From: Carposina sasakii
Taxonomy: Eukaryota > Arthropoda > Insecta > Lepidoptera > Carposinidae
Length of the DNA: 64,000 bases
Assembly (NCBI GenBank): GCA_014607495.2
Contig: CP053161.1
Span: 4,597,115 to 4,661,114, forward strand
Direction: 5' to 3'
Shown here: positions 19,881 to 31,655 of the stretch, piece after piece
Layout of the letters: each line of letters opens with the position of its first letter
Numbering within the stretch: position 1 is the stretch's first letter
Notes under the pieces: model-generated
The model's input: the letters and a program-made list of their open reading frames with translations, nothing else
Told to the model about the DNA's origin: nothing
The model's database searches: none
Translations under genes and position numbers: made by a program

Positions 19881-20475
19881 TTAAATCAAATCAAATCAAA
19901 TCATTTATTTTGCACAAAATATGAGTAATATTGTTACAGGTTGTTATAGTTTAGTCTAGTTCATACATATTTTGTCATGGGAGACATGCAAAAAACTTAT
20001 TCTATTTAAAAATTATCATCATTAATTGTAATATTTCTGGTACAAATACATATTCTTATTACATAAAAATGTCAAACGTTATCATATTATGTCAGATTAA
20101 ATTAATACAAATAGGAACATACATAAATTCATTATAAAATAAAAATTTCCTATTTGATTTCAAATTTAGCCGCTAAAAATTCATTTATTGAGTAATAAAC
20201 GCCACTCATCAATAATTCCGTAAGTTGCCTTTTAAATATGGATGTAGACTTAATTTTACAAAGGTCTGCAGGCAGTTTATTGTAGATCCTAGGAGCCATT
20301 CCAAACACACTTTTGTTATATAGGTATATTGCAGACTTGCATAGGGGCATGCATATTTTATGTCTGTTACGTTCTCCTTTTAATTTTGCAAATGTCTCCA
20401 AATTATTTTGTACATACATTGCCATCTCCAGTATATACAAGCAATTTAGTAGTTTTTGATATTTTTATTACCTAC
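19881..20475 (-). pseudogene. 5'-truncated LINE (CR1/jockey-like RT C-terminus and 3' tail)
   Basis: The minus-strand reading begins near 20470 (KLLNCLYILEMAMYV), continues SVFGMAPRIYNKLPADL and ends YYSINEFLAAKFEIK, followed by a stop. This pattern (LY..E.A.Y, P..YN.LP, YYS..EFL) is the C-terminal end of RT polyproteins in CR1/jockey-group LINEs. A 3' UTR of about 250 bp follows and ends in GATTTGATTTGATTT (reverse of 19884-19902), a typical LINE tail. A TAA interrupts the frame just upstream. The rest of RT and the endonuclease are missing. Confidence 0.75.
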
Positions 20476-21144
20476 CTATAATCTGAGCTGGATTTAAAAA
20501 ATATCTATGAGATGGTTCATCATTCTCAATACAGCCAAAAAACCCTTTTCGCTATCTACATACAGGGTGTGGGTGACAGCCAGGCAAATGCTGAAATGCT
20601 GAACAAGTACCATTGTGTTGAGTTATACGACAGTGTTATTACCTACTTGCAGGAAATGTATTTTTTATTTGATTATAAGTAATCTTTGCTCTCCGTGCCA
20701 ATTGTATCGGGTGATCCTGTGACTAGTTAAATGGGCTTATTGGTTATTGTGTGACACATTGCTGTTTTTTGGATCACTTGTGACTCTCCATTAGAGTTGA
20801 TCAGTTATTTGAACTTTTTTGAGGGCAACTTTTTTTAGAATAATTTTTTGGTTAAAATTTTATTTTGAAGTAATTACCTAACCGAATTAAACGAAATAAA
20901 TTATTTTTTTCATGAAAATAAATAAAAAAAATATATAAACAAAATTTTAGAATTTTCCTGCGAAAATTTTCAGTGCTTTCCGCCTCAGAATCATGGTCTG
21001 AAGTCATGGTATCAATATTTGCCTGGCTGTCGCAAGCAGTAAGCGTAATATAGTTATATCCCTATATGTTACGGTATATAACTATATTACGGCTTTATCT
21101 ATCTCACTGCGACATATATATGGTATAGCGAGAACTGCACGATT
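20476..21144. other. unannotated DNA with a small inverted repeat
   Basis: GTAATATAGTTATAT at 21045-21059 is perfectly inverted at 21076-21090, with further partial symmetry outward (GTCGCA). It may be the centre of a small palindromic MITE. AT-rich runs at 20880-20950. Confidence 0.45.
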
Positions 21145-21260
21145 ATGAACGACATCCCACAGTTACATTCAGCACAGCGGGAGACAGACGTGAAAGTCAG
21201 CGACAAGTTGCTAGCTTATCGCCTAAGAGAATGCCTGAGTTCCTTAGTCGACTGTAGTAT
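21145..21260 (+). repeat. family A repeat, copy 4
   Basis: GCGACAAGTTGCTAGC, GAGAATGCCTGAG and CCTTAGTCGACT in order. The 3' part is lost. Confidence 0.65.
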
Positions 21261-21549
21261 TAATAGTCGTATTTATAATAGTAGGTTACTGGCCTCGGTT
21301 TACCTCCTATCTATAATCCATTTGTTTTGCGATCAGCAGCTTGCCTGATGCCAACTTAATCTTCGTAATCGCCAACAACATTAAGATCCGCACATTAAAT
21401 AAATTCTGTCGGTTACAAGCCTGTGACGCGATTGGGGTCGAACCTATGTTTGAAAAGCACACATAATAATATAAGCCATTGAGCTATCTCTTTAATTCTT
21501 CTTGTCCTATCTCCTTCCATGTTACTCTTATCGTAAGATCGTCGACTAA

Positions 21550-21932
21550 GGGTCGGTTCATATCTGACGGAACATGCGTCGCGTATTATCGGTTGCGTAA
21601 CGCCAGAACAGACAAAATGTATAGAAAAACACTCGACCGTTCACACTCAACCGATGATACGTTAGAGCAGAGGTTCCCAAACTTTTATTTCTCGTAGACC
21701 CCTTTCAAAAGTTTACTGGTTCTGGTGGACCCCCTAGAGGCCGACATCACATACAAATTAATTGTGAACCTCAATTTTTTCACGCCAACGTAGACCCCCC
21801 CGTCGAGTCTCTTGTAGACCCCTGGGGTCCACCTGGACCACTTTGGGAACCACTGCGTTAGAGCGTCGAGCGTACGTTTGCCTGTACCTGGAGATACGAT
21901 CGACGCATCTTCCGTCAGATATGAACCGACCC
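21550..21932. mobile_element. PIF/Harbinger-like MITE, itself interrupted
   Basis: GGGTCGGTTCATATCTGACG at the left and its complement at the right; TAA on both sides (21547-21549, 21933-21935). The TWA duplication and GGG ends are typical of PIF/Harbinger. Without the nested hAT copy it is about 187 bp. Confidence 0.85.
21668..21855. mobile_element. hAT-type MITE, 188 bp, nested
   Basis: The ends CAGAGGTTCCCAAAC and GTTCCCAAAGTGG-type inverted terminus (GGGAACCACTG), with a perfect 8-bp duplication CGTTAGAG (21660-21667, 21856-21863). CAGNGGTTCCCAA termini are characteristic of hAT elements in many animals. Confidence 0.9.
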
Positions 21933-21968
21933 TAAGGAATCTAGGGGCGGAACGCCCCTACTTTTATA

Positions 21969-22340
21969 CAGGGTGTTTTTTGTGGCCACCTTTAACGAAG
22001 GGTACGTACTCTATACATCAAATAAAGTAAAAAAAATGCTGGGAAAAAAAATTTTTTTTTTCAAAAAAATTTTTTTATTACTTGATCTGGCGAAATTTAT
22101 AGTGTCTAGTGTTTATGTTAGTTTTTTTTATAGACAGATATTAATTATTTCTCGTGAAAAAATCTTGCTACGCGCGTCTATGTGCATTTATGCAGAAAAA
22201 CGCAGTCTATTTACTCAACTTTGGACCCTAATATTTTGGAAACCAGAAATTTCCCAGGTATGCTTCCATGGAGAAAAATGATCGTGACGATGAGGAGATT
22301 CCGTAGTTTTCGGAAACGTTGACGACCAAAAATCATTCTG
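21969..22340 (-). mobile_element. family B MITE, copy 3
   Basis: TA-flanked CAGGGTGTTTTTTG…CCAAAAATCATTCTG; the minus-strand equivalent of copies 2 and 4. Confidence 0.75.
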
Positions 22341-22979
22341 TATAGTGTCCCTGCTATGCGAAACGTGACAGTAGAATTTGGTTCGAGATACTTCAGTTCT
22401 ATTTCAGTCAGTGTTTTAGTTACACGTGTATATTATATGATGCAACAAACAACATTACAAGAAACTTCAATGAGAACAATAAAACCGTAGAAAGAAATGA
22501 AACAAAACAGACAAAATGTGCTACAAAAACAATAACGTTGCGTAACTCCGCAAAATAAATAGTTGCCAAAACCATTATCACTAATACGCTACACGCAGCT
22601 CAATGTCAAGATCGTTCGTTGATACACACATGGAGCAGATACATCTAGGAGTTGCGACCAATCAAGCCATACCATAGCTCGTACCGTAAAAGTATAAGGT
22701 AGAGTTTGGTCAAAAGTAGAACTCCTGTGCCTGATTTCGGAACTAATATTTTTGGTATGCAATTACAGAGAGGTACTAATTAATCACTTAAAGCAACCAG
22801 CGCCATCGGTGAACCGCAGTGTAGCGACCACGTAGAAAATCGGCAGCTGCATGACTTTATTCTTCATCGCAAGTTCTCTGATCCTTGAGTCGTTGTTTAC
22901 GCTATACTGAGCAAAAATTTACATCAAATAACATTTTTTTAATAGAAAATATTTACAAACAAGTAAAGAATAAATGAAA
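22341..22979. other. unannotated DNA
   Basis: Nothing recognised. Confidence 0.4.
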
Positions 22980-23047
22980 ACGCCAACCGTCGTGGCACGC
23001 GCTGTCATATAACGTTCTATGACTGCGTGTGCCACGACGGTTGGCGT
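22980..23047. other. 68-nt near-perfect hairpin
   Basis: Two 30-nt arms (22980-23009 and 23018-23047) pair with two mismatched positions, one of which could be a G-U wobble, around an 8-nt loop. The arm begins ACGCCAACCGTCGTGGCAC. Size and shape are within the range of a microRNA precursor, but a tiny palindromic MITE is equally possible. Confidence 0.6.
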
Positions 23048-23458
23048 ATAGTATATTGGTCTACATTAGCACTGCATACATTTATAACAAATCCTCTGTG
23101 TAGGAGTCTTCATTAAAAACGATTTTCTCCACAAACATATTTTCGCAAATGACGTAAACGAAAACTGGTCCAAAATAGCTCACCCAGCATACAAACTAGC
23201 GACAACTGGATAGTTAAATTTGAACATATTGTTTTCGTGTACACAATTGACTTTACCGGAATTATTGAAATTATCAACAAGTCGTATGAAACGTCCGATA
23301 AGAGAATGGGTCATGAAATTGATAAAATACTTCCGAGCATTGCGAAAATATACAATTATAGTGATAGTATATCAAAAACGCTCTATTTTCCTTAGTAAAA
23401 TTATGTGGGTTTTTATGACGCGCGTGTTATGGGAGATTAGGCAAATTTTTAACGAATA
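23048..23458. other. unannotated DNA
   Basis: The ORF at 23220-23543 is partly inside family E and shows no domain. Confidence 0.4.
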
Positions 23459-23647
23459 CATACATATATATAATCACGCCTTTATCCCTTACGGCGTAGG
23501 CAGAGCACCAAGGGCCGATAGAACCACATGGTGCCACTTCTGACCAATTTTGAGGGTATAGTTGAGATGTACAAGTTCGGTTAGTAGTGACAGGTGGTCA
23601 GCCCATCGCCTACAAAACACCAAGACCCTCTTGTCCCTCTACTGACT
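23459..23647 (-). mobile_element. family E retroposon, copy 2 (complete insertion)
   Basis: This 189-bp copy is flanked by a 13-bp direct repeat TTTTTAACGAATA (23446-23458 and 23648-23660), the mark of LINE-mediated insertion. In minus orientation it ends in a TATATGTATG tail. It contains the uninterrupted site GTTGAGATGTACAAG that is split by a hAT element in copy 1. Confidence 0.85.
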
Positions 23648-23735
23648 TTTTTAACGAATATTAGTTCTGAATTTGTCATGTTCCTAACTTGCTCAAATGT
23701 GTCACATTACACATATGTACTATACTATGTAACAC

Positions 23736-23893
23736 AGACTACGGATGTGACAGAAGTGATATAAGCGAAGTGCTATATGAAAATTGCCTACTATAATCCT
23801 CAAAATTTGAGACGCGAGTCACATGTTCATTTTTCAAGAGCGTTTGGGAATTCTCCGCCCTATCTAAAAACATGTGATTTCGAGTCTCAAATT
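23736..23893. mobile_element. family G MITE, degenerate copy
   Basis: GATGTGACAGAAGTG, ATAAGCGAAGTGCTAT and CATGTGATTTCGAGTCTCAA are recognisable; both ends are eroded. Confidence 0.5.
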
Positions 23894-24059
23894 ATACCTA
23901 TATATTATATGCAATGGAAGCTGTCGTAGTTTACAATATAAAAATTGACAAGTTAGGTACACGACGAATTTGCAAGAAATATCTAAAACTTTTTGCTAAA
24001 TCTGCAAACAACAATAAAATTGAAAATACAACTAGAGCGAAACTTTATTGAGGCATACA

Positions 24060-24160
24060 TATCTACATATACAGACGAATTTGTGTTCCCGAAATGAGGA
24101 AGCCAAAACTGCAGAGTCATAAAGGAGATCGCACAGTTTAGAATAGCGAGGACAGATGTT
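24060..24160 (+). repeat. family A repeat, 5' fragment
   Basis: GTGTTCCCGAAATGAGG, CAGAGTCATAAAGGAGATC and TAGCGAGGACAGATG match the beginning of family A. Confidence 0.6.
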
Positions 24161-24887
24161 AATCTCACACATAGGTTATGCGCTATTTAGTAGTAAGGAA
24201 AAATAATTATGCAGGTGCTGAAAACGCTAATGACATTGAATACTACCAAATAATATCTAAATGACACCAACGACCTCGAATTAGAAACAAACAAACAAAC
24301 ATGATAACGCAATCTTCGCGATAGCGACACGATCGGTGAAAGTCGATAGTGGTTATCTGTCTTGTTGCGAAATGATATGTTACATAACGCATTTATGACA
24401 TTTGACGTAATAAAAAATACTAGTTTTGTAAAAACTAGAATTAAACTCATGTTTTCGGACTGACCAGCTAGTATTAGTAGTAAACTGCCTAACATGTTGG
24501 CGGTAATAAGTCATTTCTTATTACATATAAGGTAAATCATAATAACATAGTATAAAACAAAGTTGCTTCCCGCTGTCCCTCTGTCCTTTTATTTATTTAT
24601 TAATCAGCACGTCCATACAAACACATGCACTCATAACTACAACTTATGTATACAATCCAATCAGAGCGGGTAATCTAGAATGACAATTAACAATATTCCG
24701 ATCTTGGTGCGCGATAAACGAAGCAAAAAGTGAGGACAAGGACGCGTGCCGTCATCTGTTATGTCACGCTGGATGATCGTTATGGCTGTAAATTATTATT
24801 ATTACAGTCCGTTTTATAGAATAACTCCTAAGCCTCAATTCTGAACTAACATTTTTTTGTATGCAGTGTATTTTATACACAGGAAAT
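24161..24887. other. unannotated DNA
   Basis: Nothing recognised. Confidence 0.4.
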
Positions 24888-24960
24888 GTTCAGTGACAAG
24901 TTGCTAGTTCGTCACCGCCTGAGAAATGTCGAGGAGTTCCTAGTCGGCCCTATCTTTCAA
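24888..24960 (+). repeat. family A repeat fragment
   Basis: TCAGTGACAAGTTGCTAG and GAGGAGTTCCTAGTCG. Confidence 0.55.
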
Positions 24961-25524
24961 TCACCCTCCTACTTAATAGAAACAGTTTTGATCCTATTTT
25001 ACGTACCTTACTAGTCGACTACATAATTTTCGGACCAATCTCATTAAGTCGAGTTCACGGAACTCCTCATCCGAACTGTTTTGTTTACAATCCTAACCGG
25101 ATCGGATTAGGGCGAGTTGGGAATTCGGGTGCTCTTCGTTTATAGCGAACATTCAATCAACATCTATCGGTAATTGGACGAATTAAATCGCTAAGTAATC
25201 AGCGATCGATCGGCCTATTTGCGATTTAGGGCCGGCGCACAGAGTTGTAATTGATTTGTTGTATATTGCCATTTTCACAAACGAATTGGAATAATTTACT
25301 GGTTTGCATTTCCCAAATCATTTCTCAACCATGTGAGTACTATAGCCCAAAAATACCAGACGTTTTTACGAAAAACCTTATTGAGCAACCAAAGGCTTTT
25401 TTTGCTAATATTGTCTGTCGAAGCAGTGACTTGTATCTATGTATTTTCGAAGTTCGCTACGTGTCGAAATAATGTAGTGTCGAAATTCAGTCCGCAACTC
25501 AAAGATGGACATCTAATGCAGATA
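24961..25524. other. unannotated DNA
   Basis: Nothing recognised. Confidence 0.4.
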
Positions 25525-25578
25525 ATTAAGGATAATCAAGCGAGAGGTCGTGAGTTCAAATCTCACTCGGGTGAAAAA
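25525..25578 (+). repeat. tRNA-like fragment
   Basis: GCGAGAGGTCGTGAG then TTCAAATCTCACTCGGG is a T-arm-like stem-loop identical to part of the tRNA-like unit at 36333-36405, followed by an AT-rich tail. It is a fragment of a tRNA-derived repeat, not a gene. Confidence 0.5.
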
Positions 25579-26574
25579 ATAATATTTTAAATAATAATTA
25601 TTATTAAAAAAAATAATTAAGTGTAAAATAAAACAATTTTCCTAGAGTAACTCAAATAAGTCCGCCTTCGTACAAACACCAAACAGTTATCTATCTAATT
25701 TAGAACGGTTTAATTCAAAATAAACTAAAACGTTGGAAACTAACAAACGTATGCGTTAAGACTGAACCAACAAACGAGTGGGTACAGTCGAGGACACAAT
25801 TACCCTGCACCACATGTGCAAACAGGTACAGTGAGAACAATACGTGCTGGCACCACGCGGTGCATTCCCACTGCATTATCTGTGGTCATAGTAAATAGAT
25901 AAATATCTGTACTAGTAGTGAAAAGAAGATTCGGCGGGAAAAGCTGGAAGGGTGCGGGTGTAATTTTCTTGTGAAAATCGAAATTAATTTGTAAATGGCT
26001 TGCATGTGTCCGTAAAGTGATGTTTTCTGGTAGATAAGTTATATTTTGTTTGCTTGTGATGTGAATCTAGTGCGTATGCATGGTTTTATACGCAGGTAAG
26101 CCAAGTAAAACTTTAGTCTGAATACCATCTCTTCATGGGCTCATGTTAGTTGTTTCTGCAATTAATTTTGATTTCGACTAATTTTACATCCATTCTTGAG
26201 GATTTTCCCGACGTTTCCATTCATCATCATCATTATCATCCATCATAAATTTAGAAATCATTTACTAAAGACAATGGCTGTATGGGCTTAGTTCCCCTTG
26301 CCTTTCCTTCGGGATAAACTAAACAAAAAAAAAAAAAGTGAAAAGAAGTAGACATAAATACATAAAGTCACGCCCATTATGTACCAAAGAGGTTGGGCAG
26401 AAGTGTGCAAATTACACACCCAATTTTTACCAGTTAGCCTATTAAGTCACACGTGGTAAGGGGTGAGCCTACCGCCGAGTTTCGGGTACAAATTCAAATA
26501 TCTAGCGACCGGTGACGAATCTAGTGGGAAATGTTTCAGAGAAGTAGACATTTAGAGGAATTGGGCATTACTTT
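25579..26574. other. unannotated DNA
   Basis: Contains a CATCATCATTATCATCC run at 26223-26246 resembling a LINE tail in minus orientation. Nothing else is recognised. Confidence 0.4.
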
Positions 26575-26650
26575 TTTTAGCAGCTTCTGTGTCCCACTGC
26601 TGGGCAAAGGCCTTCCCCGATTCGAACCTACACACGTTGTCTTGTTCCGT
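26575..26650 (-). pseudogene. LINE C-terminal end fragment
   Basis: The minus-strand reading GKAFAQQWDTEAAKK corresponds to the terminal FAQQWD block of lepidopteran LINE proteins. Confidence 0.5.
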
Positions 26651-26751
26651 CTATAGGGGTTTCTAAAACGTAAAGTTTACATTACTTATACTTTAAATAC
26701 ATGATCAAATACCTTGTTAAAAAGTATTGAATATTGGCCTGACCAATTTGC

Positions 26752-27060
26752 AGCCATTTGATTATAAATGAAATTGTATTAGGCGTTACAATTCGGAAGT
26801 TCAAACATTCACTATGGGTGCGCCCACCACCGGGCCCTACACCCTCCACTGACCCTCGGATCTGATAACTCATAATTGCGACAACAGGCACTTGCACTAA
26901 CTACAATCGCCATGAGAAACCAGACCCGAGCACCTAGCATGCAAGACGATACATTGCACCATTCCGAAATCAAAAACTAGATAAATAATCTACATATGTT
27001 TCGCCAACAACCGTGGCATCCTCAGGATTATATTTTTCAACCATTTGATTTTTCAACTAA
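26752..27060. repeat. family I repeat, copy 1
   Basis: TGAAATTGTATTAGGCG, CAAACATTCACTATGGGTG, CACCACCGGGCCCTAC and CATATGTTTCGCCAACAACC recur at 48608-48966, partly inverted. One end (CAAACATTCACTATG) is inverted in the second copy, suggesting a terminal-inverted-repeat element. Confidence 0.6.
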
Positions 27061-27602
27061 TCAGTTTACTATTTATGTGTTCATTGACTATTATGCATAC
27101 CTATATTTTAACAACTCTACTGACATTAAAACATTATTTAACAAAAGCTCAAAACTCATTGCTCGCTACTCGCTAGCTATTGTCAATAAACAAATCAAAC
27201 AATAACAAAATCAGCAATGTAATATAAATTCCACTAACAATCAGAAGAGCTAACCCTTTCCTAACACGTGCGTGTGTACAGTAATCGCATCGCTCCAAAT
27301 GGTGTACCTAGGAGTGTTTCCAGCATACGTCATCACAGACAGCATGGCGGCGAACGAAATACGACTCCCTTTTTACGATTTGATGGGTAAATAGATTTAT
27401 GTAGGCACGTTTATTGCTGAATATTATATATTACTATGTAACAGTTAAAATGTGGTATCAGAGATATATTTTGCTGTATTTGCATTAGCGTAAATGTGCA
27501 TGACAGACATTAAGATAAAATTTTAATACCATTTTATTAACTAGTATGTGTCAGCGACTTTGTGCGCGTGGTTTAGATAAGTTGTAACTTTAGAAATATT
27601 CC
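27061..27602. other. unannotated DNA
   Basis: Nothing recognised. Confidence 0.4.
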
Positions 27603-28048
27603 GTGTTATTACTAAAGAAATTGCACATTGTTTAGATAAACATTGCCTAAATTTGGTTGACACCACGAGTCGGTGTCAACTGCACAAGGACCTTTTTTTG
27701 CGCAATGGATACCGTGGTGTCAATCGACCAATAAGTATTTTGGACTTCGTCGTTTGACACCATGGTCCTAAAGTAAAGATGACTAAGACCACTGGCAAGT
27801 ATAAAATTTTAGGAGGTCTATTAAAAAAGTTGGTTAGGACCATGGTGTCAAGCGACGAAGTCCAAAAGACTTATTGTTCGATTGTCACCACCATAGACTA
27901 TGACACCACGGTATCCATTGCGCAATTCAACAAAGGTCCTTGTGCAGTTGCCACCGCGGTGTCATCGGCTCGTGGTGTCAACCGACGAAAGACCCGAAAT
28001 GACATTTTTAAGCAGTGTCTATCTTTAGACGCGATTTTGTAATAACAC
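27603..28048. repeat. long imperfect hairpin with TGACACC motifs
   Basis: The left arm (from GTTGACACCACGAG at about 27657 to 27772) matches the complement of the right arm (about 27838-27982) over more than 110 bp, with small insertions; weaker symmetry reaches 27603 and 28048 (GTGTTATTAC). TGACACC or its complement occurs about ten times. The ORF at 27779-28042 is a by-product of the inverted arm. It could be a palindromic MITE or a source of hairpin RNA. Confidence 0.65.
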
Positions 28049-29609
28049 CGATTAATAACCAGTTTTATTAAAACCTTTAAACAAATAAAAAGTTATTAAC
28101 CGAGGATTAAAACATTACTATAGAATTGTGTACTGAAATAAATGAAAAAACACTTGATTACACATTTAAGTTTACATTAAAGGTTTTAATGAAAAGGTCC
28201 CTTTTAAAATACTGTCATAAGACAAAGGATGTTTATAATAGTGTCACAATGAAAGAAAAAAAGACCTTCAGAGACAACTGTGGAGACAACTGTTTGACAT
28301 TTCTTTATTTTTCCGAGTCTCGCTAGATAATACAATATTTATATGTATTTCATTGTGAAAAGCCCATCGAATGATAATAAAAATAAATAAAATAGTCCCA
28401 GGTTGCATGACGAGTTTGGTAAACTGAGCGTCACATAATTATCATACAAATGAGGTCTCATACAAAGCTACTGGCACTCTGTTTAACTTACCTACATTTA
28501 TGTAACTACTATTAATATTGATTAACTTACGTAAATATACTATATTCTGAGGCGCTTACCTGAAATAAGGAAAGTAATCGTTAGTAAAGGTTAGAACTAT
28601 TGTCGGGATAAAGACCTATCTATGTATGGCTCATTAAAATAGTGTTTAACTGAGGCAATAAAAGTTATTTAGATTATTTTAAAAAAGAAACAAAAAGTTT
28701 CATCAAAATATGTTCAGTTGAGAGAGACAAAATCATCGCATCCTTACATATAAAACTAGGTAGAGAGATCCAAAAAGGAGGGAGTAAAAACAGCTCTCTT
28801 AATCCGTATCAATCGAGATCAACTCGAATAATATAGCCATAAGAGCCCACGAAGCACTAGCACCCCATGGTGCGAATACAAGGAGGAGATGTCCTAACAA
28901 TCAATCCAACACAAAACTCCTTCGGTACTGGGCGTTGGAAATTTGGAATGTATGTTCTTTGAGGAGTGTAGGAAAACCAAGAAAGGACTTGGTGTACCGA
29001 ATGAGTACTGGACAACAAAGGACGGGAAAAACGGGGTATAGAATAGAATATTGTTTATTTGTTTGGTATATATAGGTACATACAGGCAACACAAGTCCAA
29101 CAAATCTCAATTTTAAACACAAGTCATAGGCCCCTAGTTGAAAATAAATACGCACAGCAAAGGCCGCCAGGAGCCATTGCGTGCCCGACGCCAAGACGAA
29201 GGAGCCAAATGCTAGCCAGTGATTGGTTCACGCGTTGGCTAGATAACCACATATCCTTGTAGTAACTACTTTATAAGCCTCCCCATAGAACTCCCTCAAT
29301 TATTTCTGTCCGCTCAGCTGAGATAATTAAATTTTTTTGTATCATTTTCGTTTCTTTTCCGGCGTTACGCATCACGGATTCTGTGACGAAATTTTTACAC
29401 TCGACCGGATTATATGTTGCGATAATTACGTGACGGATATCTATATTTATACCGATATTACAAATTAATTAATGTATGACAACAATATAATTATATGTAT
29501 GAAGAATAACTTGCATTCTCTTAGGTGTATGCTTTATTGTATACAGTAAACTTCATTGAAACCCGCGCCATGGAATTTATGTAGGTGACTAAAAATCAAG
29601 TACACACGA
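28049..29609. other. unannotated DNA
   Basis: Short ORFs on both strands have no recognisable family. AT-rich throughout. Confidence 0.35.
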
Positions 29610-29925
29610 CTTTGATCCCAAAATGAATTGCTGGATCACGAAGGAGATTTTGCAGACACATTTACCACAGCGGGCTCAGATGAAAACATCAGTGACAAGT
29701 TCATCACCTGAAAGAGAGTACACCCCTGAATTCCTTAGCCGACTTTTACATGCACGGAAGAAGATGCAGCTGACGTATTCCGTTCTCCCGCATCAACATT
29801 TCGTCACGTAACTGTTGGCATCAGGCAGGTCACCCAGCGCCGTATCACCGAGAACTACCGCGTTGTATGCACGAGTTCGCGCGGTGACGACCCCAATTGA
29901 ACCCGACCGTAGGGTTGTCACTTAG
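29610..29925 (+). repeat. family A repeat, extended copy
   Basis: GATCACGAAGGAGATTTTGC, CAGTGACAAGTTC, GAATTCCTTAGCCGAC and GATGCAGCTGACGTATTC, then a 3' extension (CTGTTGGCATCAGGCAGG … GCGGTGACGACCCCAATTG) that is also seen in reverse at about 21330-21450. Confidence 0.6.
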
Positions 29926-30129
29926 AACGATAACTTAAAATAATTTAGTGTTTCTAATTTTTAATTAAAATATCCAATCAAATGACGGAAACAATCGATT
30001 TAAGTTAATAACTGAAGATAGAACATAAATCTGTAATTTTAATCATAATAATATGCCAGTGGAGATAACCCAGTCATATTTACATCACGTTATAAGTATA
30101 AATGTAAATCGTAAACAATTTATAAATGA

Positions 30130-30180
30130 TACTAGGGGCAAATATGTCCAGCAGTGGACTGCAGTAGGCTGATGATGATA
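30130..30180 (+). repeat. LINE 3' tail fragment
   Basis: TGTCCAGCAGTGGACTGCAG followed by GATGATGAT. Confidence 0.6.
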
Positions 30181-30229
30181 CACGTGGACTGCAGGAAAAA
30201 GCTGTAAGCAACTATCTCTGTGCCTCATA

Positions 30230-30612
30230 CAGGATGATTTTTGGTCGTCAACGTTTCCGAAAACTACGGAATCTCCTCATCATCACGATCATTTTTCTCC
30301 ATGGAAGCATACCTGGGAAGTGTCTGGTTTCCAAAATATTAGGGTCCAAAGTTGAGTAAATAGACTGCGTTTTTCTGCATAAATGCACATAGACGCGCGT
30401 AGCAGGATTTTTTCACGAAAAATAATTAATATCTGTCTATAAAAAAACTAACATAAACACTTGACACTATAAATTTCGCACGATCAAGAAATTTAAAAAA
30501 AAAAATCAAAATTTTTTTTTTTTTTTCCAGCATTTTTTTTGGCATAAACTTACTTTATTTAATGTATAGAATACGTACCCTTCGTTAAAGGTGGCCACAA
30601 AAAAACATTCTG
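30230..30612 (+). mobile_element. family B MITE, copy 4
   Basis: TA-flanked CAGGATGATTTTTGGTCG … AAAACATTCTG with all family hallmarks; one of the best preserved copies. Confidence 0.8.
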
Positions 30613-30829
30613 TATATTCCCATTAATATTTCTAAACAAATAAGATTTATCAACTCGTCAACCCTAATCTAGAATCAGGTAATTTGAATAAACAATAATG
30701 TATCCAAACGCACGTACAAAAGACACGCCAAACAGCGCATTATGCTAATGCATTAAGAGCCAGTGTTCCGTGGCACGTGAACCAGAACGGGACGAACATG
30801 GGGATGAATCGTTTTGCTCAAATGTCTGA

Positions 30830-30935
30830 CATTTGCTCGAGAGAAGTGTCCAGACACGTATAGATGGCCTTAATCGACTCTTACAATATGCGCAGAAGGA
30901 GATGCAGCTGGTCTATTCTAGTAAAGCCGCACACA
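30830..30935 (+). repeat. family A repeat, 3' fragment
   Basis: GACTCTTACAATATGCGCAG then AGGAGATGCAGCTGGTC. Confidence 0.55.
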
Positions 30936-31410
30936 GGGACTACAAGCTCAGGAGGACAATTCCACAAAAAATTCTAGCTTGTGAGAGCGCTTTAAGATAT
31001 TTTTTTTTCCTAGCTATTTTCTTAGCAATATGGAAACCTATATGCAATACAATAATATAATTATTTCCCTAGCTTCTACCCATGACACCAATGACACTGG
31101 ATAATGCATATGAACTTATTAGTTTACAAAAAAAGTTATTTTCGCAAGTAATTATGTGTAATAAGTAACAATTAAGTATAATATTATATAGATTATATAT
31201 TATATAATCTATATGTGTAAAGGGATAACGATGTGAACTGTGTCACACAAACCTCGTTGGTTTTACAAAGTGCTATTGTAACTAAGTTTTTTTTTGTATA
31301 ACCATATCAAAGATAAATAAATAAATTTAAAAAATAATAATAATAGCTTTCTCATTGAAATCTAGTCTAATCAAGTAGATCCCAGTATGTACCTACCTAA
31401 TACTATCTAC
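30936..31410. other. unannotated DNA with a 27-bp palindrome
   Basis: TATAGATTATATA faces its complement around one base at about 31187-31213. Otherwise nothing is recognised. Confidence 0.45.
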
Positions 31411-31655
31411 ACTAATTGGCCGCGTGGTGCCGGCAGAGTAGAATTCGTACCACCCCATGTCTGCCCGTGGGTATCATACGAGGCAATTAAGGATTCCCGG
31501 CAGGTGGGCAGCAGGGCCTCCCGTGTTGACAACATAGTTCAACATACAAACTGCAGTCACCAACCCGTCTGCCCAGCGTGATGACTATGAACAAATACCC
31601 CTAATGTCAGTCTTGTGGCGTGCCCTGGGGGAGGCCTACGTCCATGATGACTATC
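31411..31655 (+). repeat. family J repeat, longer copy
   Basis: Starts near GGTGCCGGCAGAGTAGAATT, contains CCCGTGGGTATCATACGAGG and CAACCCGTCTGCCCAGCG, and ends GAGGCCTACGTCC. The first half recurs at 32483-32580, the second at 310-433. It resembles a widespread lepidopteran LINE 3' region. Confidence 0.6.

Larger units (their letters stand above)
21507..21957 (-). repeat. family A fragment, interrupted
   Basis: Left part ATCTCCTTCCATG…GTCGAC and right part TAAGGAAT form the minus-strand family A sequence when the insertion at 21550-21932 is removed. Confidence 0.6.

Noticed and set aside
27779..28042. 87-codon ORF
   Set aside because: It is the inverted arm of a long hairpin read in frame; no start context or domain.
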